Assembly: GCF_016772315.1 (NCBI RefSeq)
Contig: NZ_CP053482.1
Location: 3,653,501-3,717,500, forward strand
Reading direction: 5' to 3'
From: Thiothrix subterranea
Lineage (GTDB): Bacteria > Pseudomonadota > Gammaproteobacteria > Thiotrichales > Thiotrichaceae
DNA: 64,000 nucleotides
A program made the position numbers and the translations under genes. Below the pieces are notes generated by a model that saw only the letters and a list, made by a program, of their open reading frames with translations, was not told where the DNA came from and did not search any database. Positions 1 to 9,021 of the stretch are shown here, one piece after another; position 1 is the first letter of the stretch, and every line of letters starts with the position of its first letter.

Positions 1-106
1 AGATGCGTTCATCGCGGGCAGCGTGTAATAAATCGGGGATGTGCTCGGCAGTCAGGGGTTCAAGGCGTACCAAACGGCCTTCCAAAGTCACAGGTTGTAA
101 TGTCAT
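1..106 (-). CDS. GNAT-family N-acetyltransferase, N-terminal fragment
   Basis: Only the first 35 codons lie in the window; the rest runs off the left edge. The visible residues start MTLQPVTLEGRLVRLEPLTA, the usual opening of RimJ/RimL-like GNAT acetyltransferases (first beta strand leading to the LEPL turn). The ATG at 106 follows an AGGAG at a proper distance, so the start is firm. The acetyl-CoA site is not visible, so substrate (ribosomal protein, antibiotic or small molecule) cannot be judged. Confidence 0.7.
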   Translation of the reverse strand, partial: MTLQPVTLEGRLVRLEPLTAEHIPDLLHAARDERI

Positions 107-123
107 GGGTCGTTACTCCTCAC

Positions 124-663
124 TCACAATACGCAGGACAACACGCAGAAACTGCCTTGCGCCAGCCCTGCGCCCAAGAACGCGCCGATCAGCACATCGC
201 TGGGGTAATGCAGCCCCAGAATCACCCGCGATAACGCCACCAATACGGTGAATGGCACCACCAGCACATACCATTCCGGGTAATAGTGCAGCAATACCCA
301 GCTAAACCCGACCGCGTGCAGGGTATGCCCGGAGGGGAAACTGAACTGGTCAAGTGCCGCCACATTCTGGAAAATAGTGTCGCTGTGGCTGTAAGGGCGT
401 ACCCGTTCGGTGGAGGTTTTCAGCCACTTGTAAATCAGCAAGGCTGCCAAACCGACCAAGGCCATGTGCGAGGACACGCGCAAGGCTTCCAGGCCGTAAA
501 TCAGCGGCAACATTAGCATCAGCACGTACCAGAATACTCCGTTACCCAGGCGGCTGATGGCAGCGAAAAACAGGCTGATGGGTTTGAGGTGATTGATCCG
601 ATTGAACAACAGGCACAACGGGATTTCACGGTCATTAAGTTGATGCAAACGCTTGATGTTCAT
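124..663 (-). CDS. PAP2-superfamily membrane phosphatase
   Basis: This 179-residue integral membrane protein carries the three phosphatase signatures of the PAP2 superfamily in order: Kx6RP at residues 82-90 (KTSTERVRP), PSGH at 110-113 and SRx5Hx3D at 145-156. Hydrophobic segments surround each motif. Family members remove phosphate from phosphatidic acid, phosphatidylglycerophosphate or undecaprenyl pyrophosphate; the substrate cannot be read from sequence. Its start overlaps the end of the upstream glycosyltransferase by 29 bases, so the two are surely one transcript. Release of diacylglycerol for the glycosyltransferase is an attractive inference. Confidence 0.85.
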   Translation of the reverse strand: MNIKRLHQLNDREIPLCLLFNRINHLKPISLFFAAISRLGNGVFWYVLMLMLPLIYGLEALRVSSHMALVGLAALLIYKWLKTSTERVRPYSHSDTIFQNVAALDQFSFPSGHTLHAVGFSWVLLHYYPEWYVLVVPFTVLVALSRVILGLHYPSDVLIGAFLGAGLAQGSFCVLSCVL

Positions 664-1837
664 GGTGTACCTCGCGGAGTACGGTTTGAATGGTGTGATG
701 CAGGCGTTCCACCACCTTTTCCCAGCTCAGGCCGAGCGCAGTCTGGTGGGCAGCCTGGCCTTGAGTGCGGCGTAAGTTGGGGTCGAGCGCCAATGCGATA
801 CTGGCTTCGATAAAGGCAGCAGTGTCGTCCAGCGGTATGCCCATGCCGTTGATGCCGCTGCGCAAGTGTTCATGGGCGGCGGCGTAATCGAAGGTCACGA
901 CCGGCAGGCCACTGGCCATTGCTTCCAGTACCACATTGCCGAAAGTTTCGCTGGTGCTGGGGTAGAGGAACAAGTCGCCGCTGGCATAGTGTTCTGCCAA
1001 GGCTGTGCCGGTTTGCATCCCGACGAACAGGCAATCGGGATGCATGTCTTGCAGGCGTTTGCGTTCCGGGCCATCGCCGACCAGCAGGAAACGCGCATCG
1101 GGGAGGTGTTGCTGGATGGCTCGAAAGGCGCTGAAGGCCAGATCAAGGTTTTTTTCCGGCGACATGCGCGATACCAGTGTGACCAGCAATTGTTCCGGGC
1201 GAATGCCGAGTTGGGTGCGCAAGGTGTCGCTGCGGCGTTGCGGGTTGAAGCGTTCCACATCAATGCCGCGATCCAGAATGCCGAGTTTGGTGTAACCATT
1301 GGCACTGAGTTGTTGCTGCAATTCGCGGGTAGGCACGAGTGTGACCAGCGTTTGATTATGGACGTGGCGCAAATAACGTTTCGCCAGATTGAAAAATCCA
1401 CTCAAGCGGTAATAGCGGCTGTACTGGTCAAAATTGGTGTGAAAGTCGCTGATGACGGGGATACCGAGCTTTTTGGCGGCTTTCATCGCGGAATACCCCA
1501 AAGGCCCTTCGGTCACGATTTGCACGATGTCAGGGCGCTGTTTTTTCCACAGGCGTTTGAGGGCGTTGTATTGCGGGAAGCCCAGGCGGACTTCCTTGTA
1601 AAAGGGAAGTGTCAGTCCATTGACGAGGTGTTCCTGAAAAAGTGCTTCGCGTTGCGGTTTTTCGTGTGCCGTTTGGCGGGGGCGCACCAACTGGATGTGG
1701 TAGCCACCGCGTGTGCGCAAACCTGCCACCATGCGACTGATGGAATGCGCCACCCCGTTGATTTCTGGCGGCCACGTTTCCGTGACGACGCTCAGGTGGG
1801 TGTGGTTGCTGACAAGTTGAAGGCGGGCGTTTGACAC
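635..1837 (-). CDS. GT4-family glycosyltransferase (GT-B fold)
   Basis: A 400-residue cytosolic or membrane-associated glycosyltransferase. The N-terminal acceptor domain opens with VVTETWPPEINGVA, and the C-terminal donor domain has SRMSPEKNLD near 223-232 and the EX7E pair at E297 and E305 (ETFGNVVLEAMA). This layout is that of sulfoquinovosyl-, mannosyl- and glucosyltransferases that act on diacylglycerol or phosphatidylinositol. The start is GTG at 1837 without a strong ribosome site. A Pho-box-like sequence lies 61 bases upstream, and the gene overlaps the PAP2 phosphatase behind it. Making a phosphorus-free glycolipid is inferred, not shown; exopolysaccharide synthesis is the main alternative. 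Confidence 0.8.
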   Translation of the reverse strand: MSNARLQLVSNHTHLSVVTETWPPEINGVAHSISRMVAGLRTRGGYHIQLVRPRQTAHEKPQREALFQEHLVNGLTLPFYKEVRLGFPQYNALKRLWKKQRPDIVQIVTEGPLGYSAMKAAKKLGIPVISDFHTNFDQYSRYYRLSGFFNLAKRYLRHVHNQTLVTLVPTRELQQQLSANGYTKLGILDRGIDVERFNPQRRSDTLRTQLGIRPEQLLVTLVSRMSPEKNLDLAFSAFRAIQQHLPDARFLLVGDGPERKRLQDMHPDCLFVGMQTGTALAEHYASGDLFLYPSTSETFGNVVLEAMASGLPVVTFDYAAAHEHLRSGINGMGIPLDDTAAFIEASIALALDPNLRRTQGQAAHQTALGLSWEKVVERLHHTIQTVLREVHHEHQAFAST

Positions 1838-1897
1838 AAAAATATACGTCTTATAGTGAATACCCTGATGATTTTGCAGGTTTAATACTGCAAGACA

Positions 1898-1915
1898 GTG
1901 ACGTTTTTATGACGG
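1898..1915 (-). promoter_or_regulatory. Candidate Pho box upstream of the glycosyltransferase
   Basis: On the minus strand the site reads CCGTCAT-AAAA-ACGTCAC, two 7-base half sites separated by four A residues, close to the PhoB consensus CTGTCAT-n4-CTGTCAT. It sits about 61 bases before the glycosyltransferase GTG, with a TATTAA some nine bases downstream that could serve as a -10. No footprint is available, so this is pattern evidence only. Confidence 0.5.
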
Positions 1916-1936
1916 TTAGATGTCATCTGACAAGGC

Positions 1937-2623
1937 TTATACCGTGGGTGAAAACCGATAGCCTGCCCCGCGCACGGTCTGGATGTAATGCTCAAAACCG
2001 TGCGTTGCCAGTGTTTTGCGCAAGCGCAGAATGTGTACGTCTACCGTGCGTTCTTCCACGTACACATTGCGTCCCCAAGCGTTGTCCAGCAATTGTTCGC
2101 GGCTGTATACGCGGTCAGGGTGTTGCATGAAAAATTTCAGCAAGCGGAATTCGGTGGGGCCAAAATCGAGTTCTTGACCATCAGCGGTGACGCGGTGGCT
2201 GAGCGGGTCGAGGGTTAACCCGGCAAATTCGAGCATTTCAGCCGGTTGGGAATGGCGGGTACGGCGCAATACGGCCTGAATTCGCACCACTAATTCGGCG
2301 GGTGAAAACGGTTTGCTGATGTAATCGTCGATACCCGCCTGAAAGCCGGAAATGCGGTCGGCTTCTTCGTTACGGGCGGTTAGCATAATGACCGGAATGT
2401 CTTGGGTATTGCCGTCCCGTTGCAGGCGTTTGACCAGTTCTATGCCACTCATGCCGGGCAGCATCCAGTCCATCAGGATCAGTTCCGGGCGCTGGCGATG
2501 AATGGCGGTGTAGGCTTGTTCGGCGGATTCGGCTTCGTGCAGGGTGAAACCGGCACGCCCCAACGCAAAGCCGACCATTTTGCGGATCGGCTGCTCGTCT
2601 TCAACGATCAATATGTTGCTCAT
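1937..2623 (-). CDS. phoB: Phosphate-regulon response regulator PhoB
   Basis: A 228-residue OmpR-class regulator. The receiver domain (about 1-120) starts MSNILIVEDEQPIRKMV, has the acidic pocket E8-D9, the phospho-acceptor D52 and the KPFSP lysine near 103. The C-terminal winged helix ends YIQTVRGAGYRFS, and VDVHILRLRKTL is typical PhoB wording. The ATG at 2623 was chosen because the receiver fold begins there; the frame is open a further 43 codons upstream but that sequence is not protein-like. No phoR follows, so the kinase must be elsewhere. A Pho box 50 bases upstream suggests autoregulation. Confidence 0.9.
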   Translation of the reverse strand: MSNILIVEDEQPIRKMVGFALGRAGFTLHEAESAEQAYTAIHRQRPELILMDWMLPGMSGIELVKRLQRDGNTQDIPVIMLTARNEEADRISGFQAGIDDYISKPFSPAELVVRIQAVLRRTRHSQPAEMLEFAGLTLDPLSHRVTADGQELDFGPTEFRLLKFFMQHPDRVYSREQLLDNAWGRNVYVEERTVDVHILRLRKTLATHGFEHYIQTVRGAGYRFSPTV

Positions 2624-2672
2624 GTGAAACCTGTATGAATTTCCTTTTACAGGCACATTTAACCGTAGGCGT

Positions 2673-2690
2673 GTGTCAGTTCTGTGACAG
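2673..2690 (-). promoter_or_regulatory. Pho box upstream of phoB
   Basis: The minus strand reads CTGTCAC-AGAA-CTGACAC, a 7-4-7 direct repeat matching the PhoB consensus in nearly every position. It is 50 bases before the phoB ATG and overlaps the stop codon of the exported protein upstream. This is the position expected for PhoB autoregulation. Confidence 0.7.
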
Positions 2691-3086
2691 GTTACTGACT
2701 TTATTGGGTGTTTGAGACTCTTCGCGGGTGATTTCCAGCGGATGGGACGCATCGGCGTAATCGTGATAACCGCGCAGGCTTTGGTTATGGTGGTTGTCTT
2801 CGTCGAGAATCAGGTAGAGGCGGTGTTCCTGTTGAGCGTCTTGCAAATACAGGAAAGGGGCGGTGGCGAGTTGCCCGTAAAAATATTCGGGCGTGGTGTC
2901 GGTGTAGGTTTTACCGTCGATGGTGAATTCGGCAGCTTGTGGCGTGATAGTCAGGGATAAGTCAGGGCTGTGCCATTCGCCGCTATACGCACTTTTGCCA
3001 GCGGCAGATACCACCGGTGATAAAGTGGCGGTGAGTAAGCAAGCGCACGCAAGCGCCACGGACTTAAACCGTTGTTCCTTTTTCAT
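2676..3086 (-). CDS. Small exported protein of unknown function
   Basis: A 136-residue protein with a clear Sec signal peptide (MKKEQRF, a hydrophobic stretch, cleavage near VVSAA at about residue 29). The mature part is short, rich in beta-prone and polar residues (YSGEWHSPDLSLTITPQ) and ends in a polar tail. I recognise no family. A perfect AGGAG precedes the ATG at 3086. It lies just ahead of phoB in the same direction, but the Pho box at its 3' end suggests phoB has its own promoter. The MFS gene is divergent. Confidence 0.6.
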   Translation of the reverse strand: MKKEQRFKSVALACACLLTATLSPVVSAAGKSAYSGEWHSPDLSLTITPQAAEFTIDGKTYTDTTPEYFYGQLATAPFLYLQDAQQEHRLYLILDEDNHHNQSLRGYHDYADASHPLEITREESQTPNKVSNLSQN

Positions 3087-3174
3087 GATGTTCTCCTAGC
3101 GATTTGGGTATTATTCGTTTAAAACTAGTTTAGTTGATTTATACCGATAAAGGGAAATCAGGAAGCATGAAATC

Positions 3175-4428
3175 ATGACAATGATCACAACCACTCGCGA
3201 GCGTTGGGCTTGGGCGTTTTATGACTGGGCAAACTCGGCTTTTATCACCACGGTGATGGTGGCGTTTTTTCCGATTTTCTTCCGGCAGTATTGGGCAAAC
3301 GATTTGCCCTCGGAAGATATTACCTTGCGTTTGGGGACGGCGAATGCGCTGGCGAGTCTGTCGATTATGTTACTTGCGCCGTTTTTGGGAACCGTTGCCG
3401 ATCAGGGCGGGATTAAAAAGCCGATGATGGCGGGCTTCGTGACCTTGGGCGTGTGCGCGACTTTGGGCTTGACCTTGGTGGGGGAAAGCCAGTGGCAGTG
3501 GGCGATGTTTGCGTTTGTGTTGGCGGTGGTGGGCTTTTTGGGGGCGAATATTTTCTACGATGCATTGCTGGTGGATGTGGCGGAAGAAAAGGATTTTAAC
3601 CGCGTGTCGGCGCTGGGTTACGGCTTGGGGTATTTAGGGGGCGGTTTGCTGTTTGCGTTGTGTGTGTTGCTAACCTTGAAACCGGCGTGGTTTGGGTTGG
3701 CGGATACCATTACGGCGGTGCGTTGGGCGTTTGGGGTGACAGCGGTGTGGTGGGCGCTGTTTTCGATTCCGTTGTGGTGGTGGGTGCGGGAACGTGCACC
3801 TGTTCAGGCAGTGCGTCCGCCGCTATTTACCTTGTTGCGGCAGTCGGTGACGCAATTGCGGGAGACGTTTCGGCATATTCGGCAGTTGCGGGTGGTGTGG
3901 CTGTTTTTGTTGGCGTATTGGTTTTACATCGACGGGGTGGATACGGTGATCCTGATGTCGGTAGATTACGGTAAGGCGCTGGGATTTGCGGATGACAGTT
4001 TGATTACGGCGTTGTTGATTACCCAATTTATTGCGTTTCCAGCGGCGTTGGCGTTTGGGTGGATTGGGAATCGGATTGGCGCAAAACGCGGTATTTTGGT
4101 GGGGCTGGCGGGGTATGTGGGGATTACGGTCATGGCTTCGCAGATGACGGAGGCGCGGGAGTTTTATTTGCTGGCGGGGGCGGTAGGGTTGGTACAGGGC
4201 GGGGTGCAGGCGTTGAGCCGTTCCTTGTACGCGAGTTTGATTCCGCAGGATCAGGCAGCGGAATTTTTCGGTTTTTACAATATGTTGGGTAAGTTTGCGG
4301 CGATTCTGGGGCCGTTGCTGGTAGCTTGGGTCGGGGCATTGACGAATTCACCCCGCTTGGGTTTGCTGGCAGTGTTGTTGCTGTTTGGGTTGGGCGCTTG
4401 GTTATTGTGGAAAGTGCCGCGTCGGTAG
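3175..4428 (+). CDS. UMF1-type MFS transporter (Atg22-like)
   Basis: A 417-residue polytopic membrane protein with about 12 hydrophobic segments. The N-terminal signature RERWAWAFYDWANSAF is diagnostic of the UMF1 family of major facilitator proteins, relatives of the yeast vacuolar effluxer Atg22; KPMMAG after the second helix and the ALSRSLYASLIP loop agree. The bacterial substrate is unknown. The ATG at 3175 lies 9 bases after AGGAAG; a second ATG two codons on is possible. A 10-bp hairpin overlaps the stop codon. Confidence 0.85.
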   Translation: MTMITTTRERWAWAFYDWANSAFITTVMVAFFPIFFRQYWANDLPSEDITLRLGTANALASLSIMLLAPFLGTVADQGGIKKPMMAGFVTLGVCATLGLTLVGESQWQWAMFAFVLAVVGFLGANIFYDALLVDVAEEKDFNRVSALGYGLGYLGGGLLFALCVLLTLKPAWFGLADTITAVRWAFGVTAVWWALFSIPLWWWVRERAPVQAVRPPLFTLLRQSVTQLRETFRHIRQLRVVWLFLLAYWFYIDGVDTVILMSVDYGKALGFADDSLITALLITQFIAFPAALAFGWIGNRIGAKRGILVGLAGYVGITVMASQMTEAREFYLLAGAVGLVQGGVQALSRSLYASLIPQDQAAEFFGFYNMLGKFAAILGPLLVAWVGALTNSPRLGLLAVLLLFGLGAWLLWKVPRR

Positions 4429-4437
4429 CGGCACTTT
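4411..4437. terminator. Hairpin terminator overlapping the MFS stop codon
   Basis: A perfect 10-bp stem (AAAGTGCCGC with GCGGCACTTT) encloses a 7-base loop; the TAG stop of the transporter is within the loop and stem. The arms begin with AAA and end with TTT, so it could serve both the transporter and the converging small gene. The T run is short. Confidence 0.55.
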
Positions 4438-4456
4438 CGCACTCAAGCGATAGCAA

Positions 4457-4717
4457 TCAAGCCGCGCATTGTTCGCGCTTGATTTGCTTTACGGCATGAA
4501 GCGGGGCTTGTGCGGGGTGTGGTCTGCCGACACAGCGTCCGCTTTCGTCGTAATGGTAGATGAGTGAACCCTTTTGGATGCTGACGGTATTGGCGGTGAA
4601 GCTCTTGAGACCGTCTTCAGGCCAGCGTCCGGGGGCGGATACTGAAGTGATTTGTTTGCCATTATGGTCGTAAATATAAATTAACGTACCTTTTTGAACA
4701 GCTTTGCCGATACTCAT
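4457..4717 (-). CDS. Small protein with two internal repeats, unknown function
   Basis: An 86-residue protein without signal peptide or membrane segment. It contains two copies of a motif of the form (V/I)QKG(T/S)LIYxYDxxG(K/R), at roughly residues 7-21 and 46-61, which suggests a small repeated beta structure. Short repeats built around YDxxG are known from the 4-fold beta flower proteins, but I cannot confirm that relationship. It converges on the transporter gene. The ATG at 4717 is preceded by a weak AGGA-like site. Confidence 0.55.
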   Translation of the reverse strand: MSIGKAVQKGTLIYIYDHNGKQITSVSAPGRWPEDGLKSFTANTVSIQKGSLIYHYDESGRCVGRPHPAQAPLHAVKQIKREQCAA

Positions 4718-4934
4718 GTGTATTTCCTCGTCCTAGTAGTCATGTGTTTTTAATTATGGATATTGCGCTTCGGTTTTTACCCAGCAATTTATCATAACAG
4801 TGAATGGGTAATGGTTGGAATCGGATAAACGTAGGGTTTCCCCTCAGGTGTCTAGGCGTTTTAATGGATGGGTGGCATTGTGACAGCTTTTATCATAAAA
4901 TAAGTTTATATAAACGAATTTTAATTAGAAAATA

Positions 4935-7900
4935 GTGGGCTTGTTTGTGTGTAATTTTAATATTTCTGTCATTAAGGCAGCGCTGTGGGCGTGGTTAGGG
5001 GCGTTAACGTGGGTCTTGCTGCTGGGCATTCAGCCGGTATTCGCGGCGGGTTCGGATTTATTGATTAGCAAGCAGGTGAGCACTACCACGCCAGAGGCGG
5101 GTGAAACGTTCACGTATACGCTGCGTTATCGGTGCGCGAGTCTTACCGAGCTGTATTGTGCAGCTCCTACCATGACCGACACCGTGCCTGCGCCATTGAA
5201 AATAGTCAGTTATACCCCGCTGGGGGGGAGTGTGGCAGCCGTCACTGTTGTTGATAAAACCGTAAGCTGGCGCTTAGCCACCCCGTTTGAAAGTTTGCCG
5301 GAAGGCGTGCCAGCCGATGGTTTAGCCGCCGGTTCGACGGGAATTCTCAAGGTGCAAGTGAAGTTTCCTACGTGTGGAAGTGCTGCACTGCCAGCCGTCG
5401 TCAGCAATGTGGCAAGCGCGGCGAGTGGTGGGGTGACTACTACTTCGATTGCGCCGGACGTTATTGTGCCAGCGGGAATTGATGCGCCATGCCCGACCCC
5501 ACCGCCCGCACCCAGCCCCGGCTTTACGAAAACAGGCAGTGCGGCATTTGTGCAGCCGGGCGGTTTGGAACGTTGGAGCGTGAATCTGCCCACCAGTGAG
5601 ACCGCTTACACGGTAGTGGAAACGTTGCCAGCGGGGACGCAGGTGGAACGGGCAACCGCGTCGAATACCCCTAAACTGATGAATTACCCGGAAGTGGATT
5701 GCAGTGCCACGGGTACGGGTGTATTTCACCCCTTGAATTTGCCAGTGTCGGATTGGGCGGAAGCGGAATTCGCCGCAGGACGGGCGGGTGATTTGCACGA
5801 TGCAGCGGGTAATCCGACAGGGTGTGTGGCAACGCGCTTGCCATCGGGGATGCTGGTGACATCCATCAAGCGTTTGCGTTGGGCGGTGAGCGCGAATCTT
5901 GCCAAACAAACGCTGGATGTGCGCCTGGTGGTGGATGCGGATTATGTGGGTGATGGCTTACGCAATTGTGTGGAATCGTCGTTGCATGGCACGAGTTGTG
6001 CGCCTCTGGTGCCGGTAGTGGGGCAGGGCGAGCCGATCTTGAGCCTTAGCAAAATCACCCCAACGGGTGGGGTGGTGTCACCGGATGGTTCGACGGTGGT
6101 GTATGCCGTACCCGCTTGGCAGCCAGTTGTCGCGCCTGCGCCCGCCAGCAATGATTACGTCTATCGCGTCTCGTTGGCGGTGGATGAATTATCGGGAACG
6201 GGTACGCAATACCCGATTTTAGAAGATGTTTTGCCCGCGAGTTTGGATTATGTGACGGGGCAAGCGGGCAATTGGTGGCGCGTTGCGGTGCCAAATAATG
6301 AGGTAACGACTGAACAAACGGCGTGTCAGATACCGCGTTTCAGCCGTACTGTACAAGCGGATGGGCGAGTGAAATTACGTTGGGAATTCCCCGGTTGTCA
6401 GTTGCCAGTGGGGTTGTCAGATACGGGCATGGCGGTGTATTTCAGTGCGAGAATTCGCCCCGGTATCGCGGCGGGAACGGTTGTGACCAATGTGGCGCAG
6501 TTTTCCACGGGCGATTACCCGCAAGTGACATGTGTAAACGGTGCGGATGCGGGCAAGACTGCGCGGGCATTTTGCCGTTCCAGTAATGTGAATTTTAGTG
6601 TGCCGCAATTGACGACGGTGGATAGCGTGAAGTGGGTGCAGGGTGAGCTGGACAGTACGTTGAGCCGTTTTCCGAATACGGGCAAGACGGGGTTGAGCGG
6701 GGTGGGAACGTATGTGCTGGAAATTCGCAATACTGGCAATGTGACCAATACGGCGGTTGACGTGCGCGATGTTTTGCCTGTCGTGGGTGATACCGCTTTG
6801 GTAACAGGCGGAGCGCGTGGGTCACAGTGGAGTTTGGTGCTGGCGGGTGAGATTAGCCTGCAACGGATTGGCAGTGATGGCGCGGTGACGGCATTGACGG
6901 CGGCTGACGTGCCTGCTGGGGTGCAATACGCGCCAAATAATGCGGAATTTCAGTTTATGGCCTTGCCAAGCGGTGGGTTGCAACCGGGGGAAAAGCTGCG
7001 TATCACTGTGCCGGTGCGTCAATTAGCGAGTGAATCAACACCTGCGAGTGGCAGCATTGCATGGAATAGCTTTGCCTATACAGCGAGTTATTACGATACC
7101 GTTACCAAAACCACTGAAACTTTGTTAACGACTGAGCCGCCCAAGGTGGGCTTGATGATGGTGGATACCGCAGCGGTGGCAGGCTTGAGCGGCACGGTGT
7201 GGTTTGATGACAATGGCGATAAGCAAAAAACAGCGGATGAAGCGGCAATCGAGGGCGTGACCGTGCGGGTGTATGACGGCGGAACGTTGGTGGCGGAAAC
7301 GGTGACGGATGCTGCTGGGTATTACGTTATTTGGGGCTTGTCGCCTAATACGGTTTACCGCATTGTACTGGATAAGCCGGATGATTATTTGGCAGGTAAT
7401 CCGTTGGCAGGAATACCGCTGCAAGGCATTGCGGAAGCGGGTTCGGGCGCGGCGGGGAGCATGGCGGCGGGTTATGATCTGGGTGTTGCGCTACCTGCAT
7501 CCTTGGGCGATAGGGTGTGGTTGGATGCCACCGGTGATGGGGTGCAGGATGCCGATGAAACGGGAGTCGCGGGGGTGGCGGTGGCGTTGCATTCTGCTGA
7601 TGGGGCGTTGGTGGCGAATACGCAGACGAATGCGGCGGGACTGTATGGATTTGAGTCAGTGTTGCCCGGTGATTATTACTTGGTGTTTAGTGCGTTTCCT
7701 GCGGGGTATGTGCCAACAGCTAGTGGCATGAGCGGCAATGCGCAAACCGATAGTGATGCGGATGCGGTGGGCAAAACGCTGGTATTTGCGTTGGTGGCGG
7801 GCGCACACGCGCATTCGTGGGATTTGGGCTTGACCTTGCCTCAGCAAACCGATTTGAGTTTGAGTAAAAGCGTGAATAAGCCAGCGGTAAAGCGGGGTGA

Positions 7901-8105
7901 GGAGGTGGTGTATACGTTGGTGGTGAGCAATACGGGGGCGCATGACGCAAATGGTGTGCAAATTCACGATCTGTTGCCTGCTGGTTTGGCGTTCCAGAGT
8001 GCGAGTCCGTTGGGGGAATACGATCCGCTGACGGGGATGTGGCAGGTGGGCTGGTTGGCTGCTGCGGGGCATCGGCAATTGCAGATTACGGCGCAGGTGC
8101 GATAA
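4935..8105 (+). CDS. Large secreted DUF11/SdrD-B repeat surface protein
   Basis: A 1056-residue secreted protein. After a GTG start and a signal peptide ending near PVFAAG (about residue 38) it has DUF11-type beta domains (first at about 38-155, others in the central region), then two SdrD-B/Cna-B-like domains starting near 750 and 855. Each of these has an Asp-rich calcium-type loop (DDNGDKQKTADE and DATGDGVQDADE). A final DUF11 unit begins near 970. The chain stops at LQITAQVR, before the last strands of that unit, with no anchor or sorting signal, so it may be C-terminally shortened or rely on another export route. An adhesin or sheath role is inferred. Confidence 0.75.
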   Translation: MGLFVCNFNISVIKAALWAWLGALTWVLLLGIQPVFAAGSDLLISKQVSTTTPEAGETFTYTLRYRCASLTELYCAAPTMTDTVPAPLKIVSYTPLGGSVAAVTVVDKTVSWRLATPFESLPEGVPADGLAAGSTGILKVQVKFPTCGSAALPAVVSNVASAASGGVTTTSIAPDVIVPAGIDAPCPTPPPAPSPGFTKTGSAAFVQPGGLERWSVNLPTSETAYTVVETLPAGTQVERATASNTPKLMNYPEVDCSATGTGVFHPLNLPVSDWAEAEFAAGRAGDLHDAAGNPTGCVATRLPSGMLVTSIKRLRWAVSANLAKQTLDVRLVVDADYVGDGLRNCVESSLHGTSCAPLVPVVGQGEPILSLSKITPTGGVVSPDGSTVVYAVPAWQPVVAPAPASNDYVYRVSLAVDELSGTGTQYPILEDVLPASLDYVTGQAGNWWRVAVPNNEVTTEQTACQIPRFSRTVQADGRVKLRWEFPGCQLPVGLSDTGMAVYFSARIRPGIAAGTVVTNVAQFSTGDYPQVTCVNGADAGKTARAFCRSSNVNFSVPQLTTVDSVKWVQGELDSTLSRFPNTGKTGLSGVGTYVLEIRNTGNVTNTAVDVRDVLPVVGDTALVTGGARGSQWSLVLAGEISLQRIGSDGAVTALTAADVPAGVQYAPNNAEFQFMALPSGGLQPGEKLRITVPVRQLASESTPASGSIAWNSFAYTASYYDTVTKTTETLLTTEPPKVGLMMVDTAAVAGLSGTVWFDDNGDKQKTADEAAIEGVTVRVYDGGTLVAETVTDAAGYYVIWGLSPNTVYRIVLDKPDDYLAGNPLAGIPLQGIAEAGSGAAGSMAAGYDLGVALPASLGDRVWLDATGDGVQDADETGVAGVAVALHSADGALVANTQTNAAGLYGFESVLPGDYYLVFSAFPAGYVPTASGMSGNAQTDSDADAVGKTLVFALVAGAHAHSWDLGLTLPQQTDLSLSKSVNKPAVKRGEEVVYTLVVSNTGAHDANGVQIHDLLPAGLAFQSASPLGEYDPLTGMWQVGWLAAAGHRQLQITAQVR

Positions 8106-8120
8106 GACTATACTGCGGCG

Positions 8121-9020
8121 ATGCAACATTCATTTCTTGATCGGTTTTCCCCTTACTTGCTGCTGGTACTGACGATTCTGTTCTGGGCAGGCAATTTTAA
8201 TTTGGCGCGGGCTATCCATACCGATGTGCCGCCGTTGGGCTTGTCGTTTTGGCGTTGGGCGGTGGCGGCGTTGATTTTGTTGCCGTTTGCGTGGTCTTCG
8301 ATGCGGGCGGCGTTGCCGTTGGCGCGGGAACATTGGCGGTTGGTGCTGGCGTTGGCGGTGTTGGGGATCGCGGGGTTCAATAGTTTGGTGTATGTCGGTT
8401 TGCAAACCACGACGGCGACCAATGGCGTGTTGCTGCAATCGGTGACGCCGATCACGATGATTTTGCTGGCGGGGTTGGTGCTGCATGAAAAGAGTACGTT
8501 GGCGCAATGGCTGGGGATTGGCGTTTCGTTGGTGGGCGTGTTAGTGATTATTACCAAGGCGGATTGGCAGGTAGTGCAGCAGTTGGCGTTCAATCGCGGC
8601 GATATGTGGATTGTGTTGGCAACGTTGGATTGGTCGTTGTATACGGTGTTATTGCGCAAGTTGCCGCAAGGTTTGCGGGGAACGCCGATTTTGGGGTTTT
8701 CGATTACCTTGGGGGCGCTGGTGATTTTGCCGCTGTATCTGTATGAAAGTTTCACGTTTCAGACCATGCCGTTCACGACGCTGAGTGTGGCGAGTGTTGC
8801 GTATGTGGCGGTGTTTCCGTCGTTGTTGTCGTATATGTTTTGGAATCATGCGACGCAAAAGCTGGGGGTGAACCGTACTGGGCAGTTCAGCCATTTGATG
8901 CCGGTGTTTGGGATTTTGTTGGCGACGCTGTTGCTGGGGGAACGCTTGCAGTTTTACCATGCAATCGGGATGATATTGGTAGCTGCTGGGATTTTGCTGG
9001 CAAACAAGAAAAGGATTTGA
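8121..9020 (+). CDS. EamA-family (DMT) permease
   Basis: A 299-residue membrane protein with about ten hydrophobic helices in two EamA repeats: [20 protein letters not shown] opens the first, and [13 protein letters not shown] opens the second. The end, [17 protein letters not shown], is typical. Members of the drug/metabolite transporter superfamily export amino acids or other small metabolites; the substrate is not deducible. The gene starts 15 bases after the surface protein and is followed with a one-base gap by the SEC-C gene, so it may be co-transcribed with both. Confidence 0.85.
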   Translation: MQHSFLDRFSPYLLLVLTILFWAGNFNLARAIHTDVPPLGLSFWRWAVAALILLPFAWSSMRAALPLAREHWRLVLALAVLGIAGFNSLVYVGLQTTTATNGVLLQSVTPITMILLAGLVLHEKSTLAQWLGIGVSLVGVLVIITKADWQVVQQLAFNRGDMWIVLATLDWSLYTVLLRKLPQGLRGTPILGFSITLGALVILPLYLYESFTFQTMPFTTLSVASVAYVAVFPSLLSYMFWNHATQKLGVNRTGQFSHLMPVFGILLATLLLGERLQFYHAIGMILVAAGILLANKKRI

Positions 9021-9021
9021 T

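Noticed and set aside
866-1834. 322-codon open frame opposite the glycosyltransferase
   Set aside because: It is a shadow of the GT4 gene: no ribosome site, no recognisable domain, composition typical of antisense frames in GC-biased codons.
4904-4915. 12-base palindrome GTTTATATAAAC before the surface protein gene, considered an operator
   Set aside because: Too short and AT-rich to separate from chance, with no second site.
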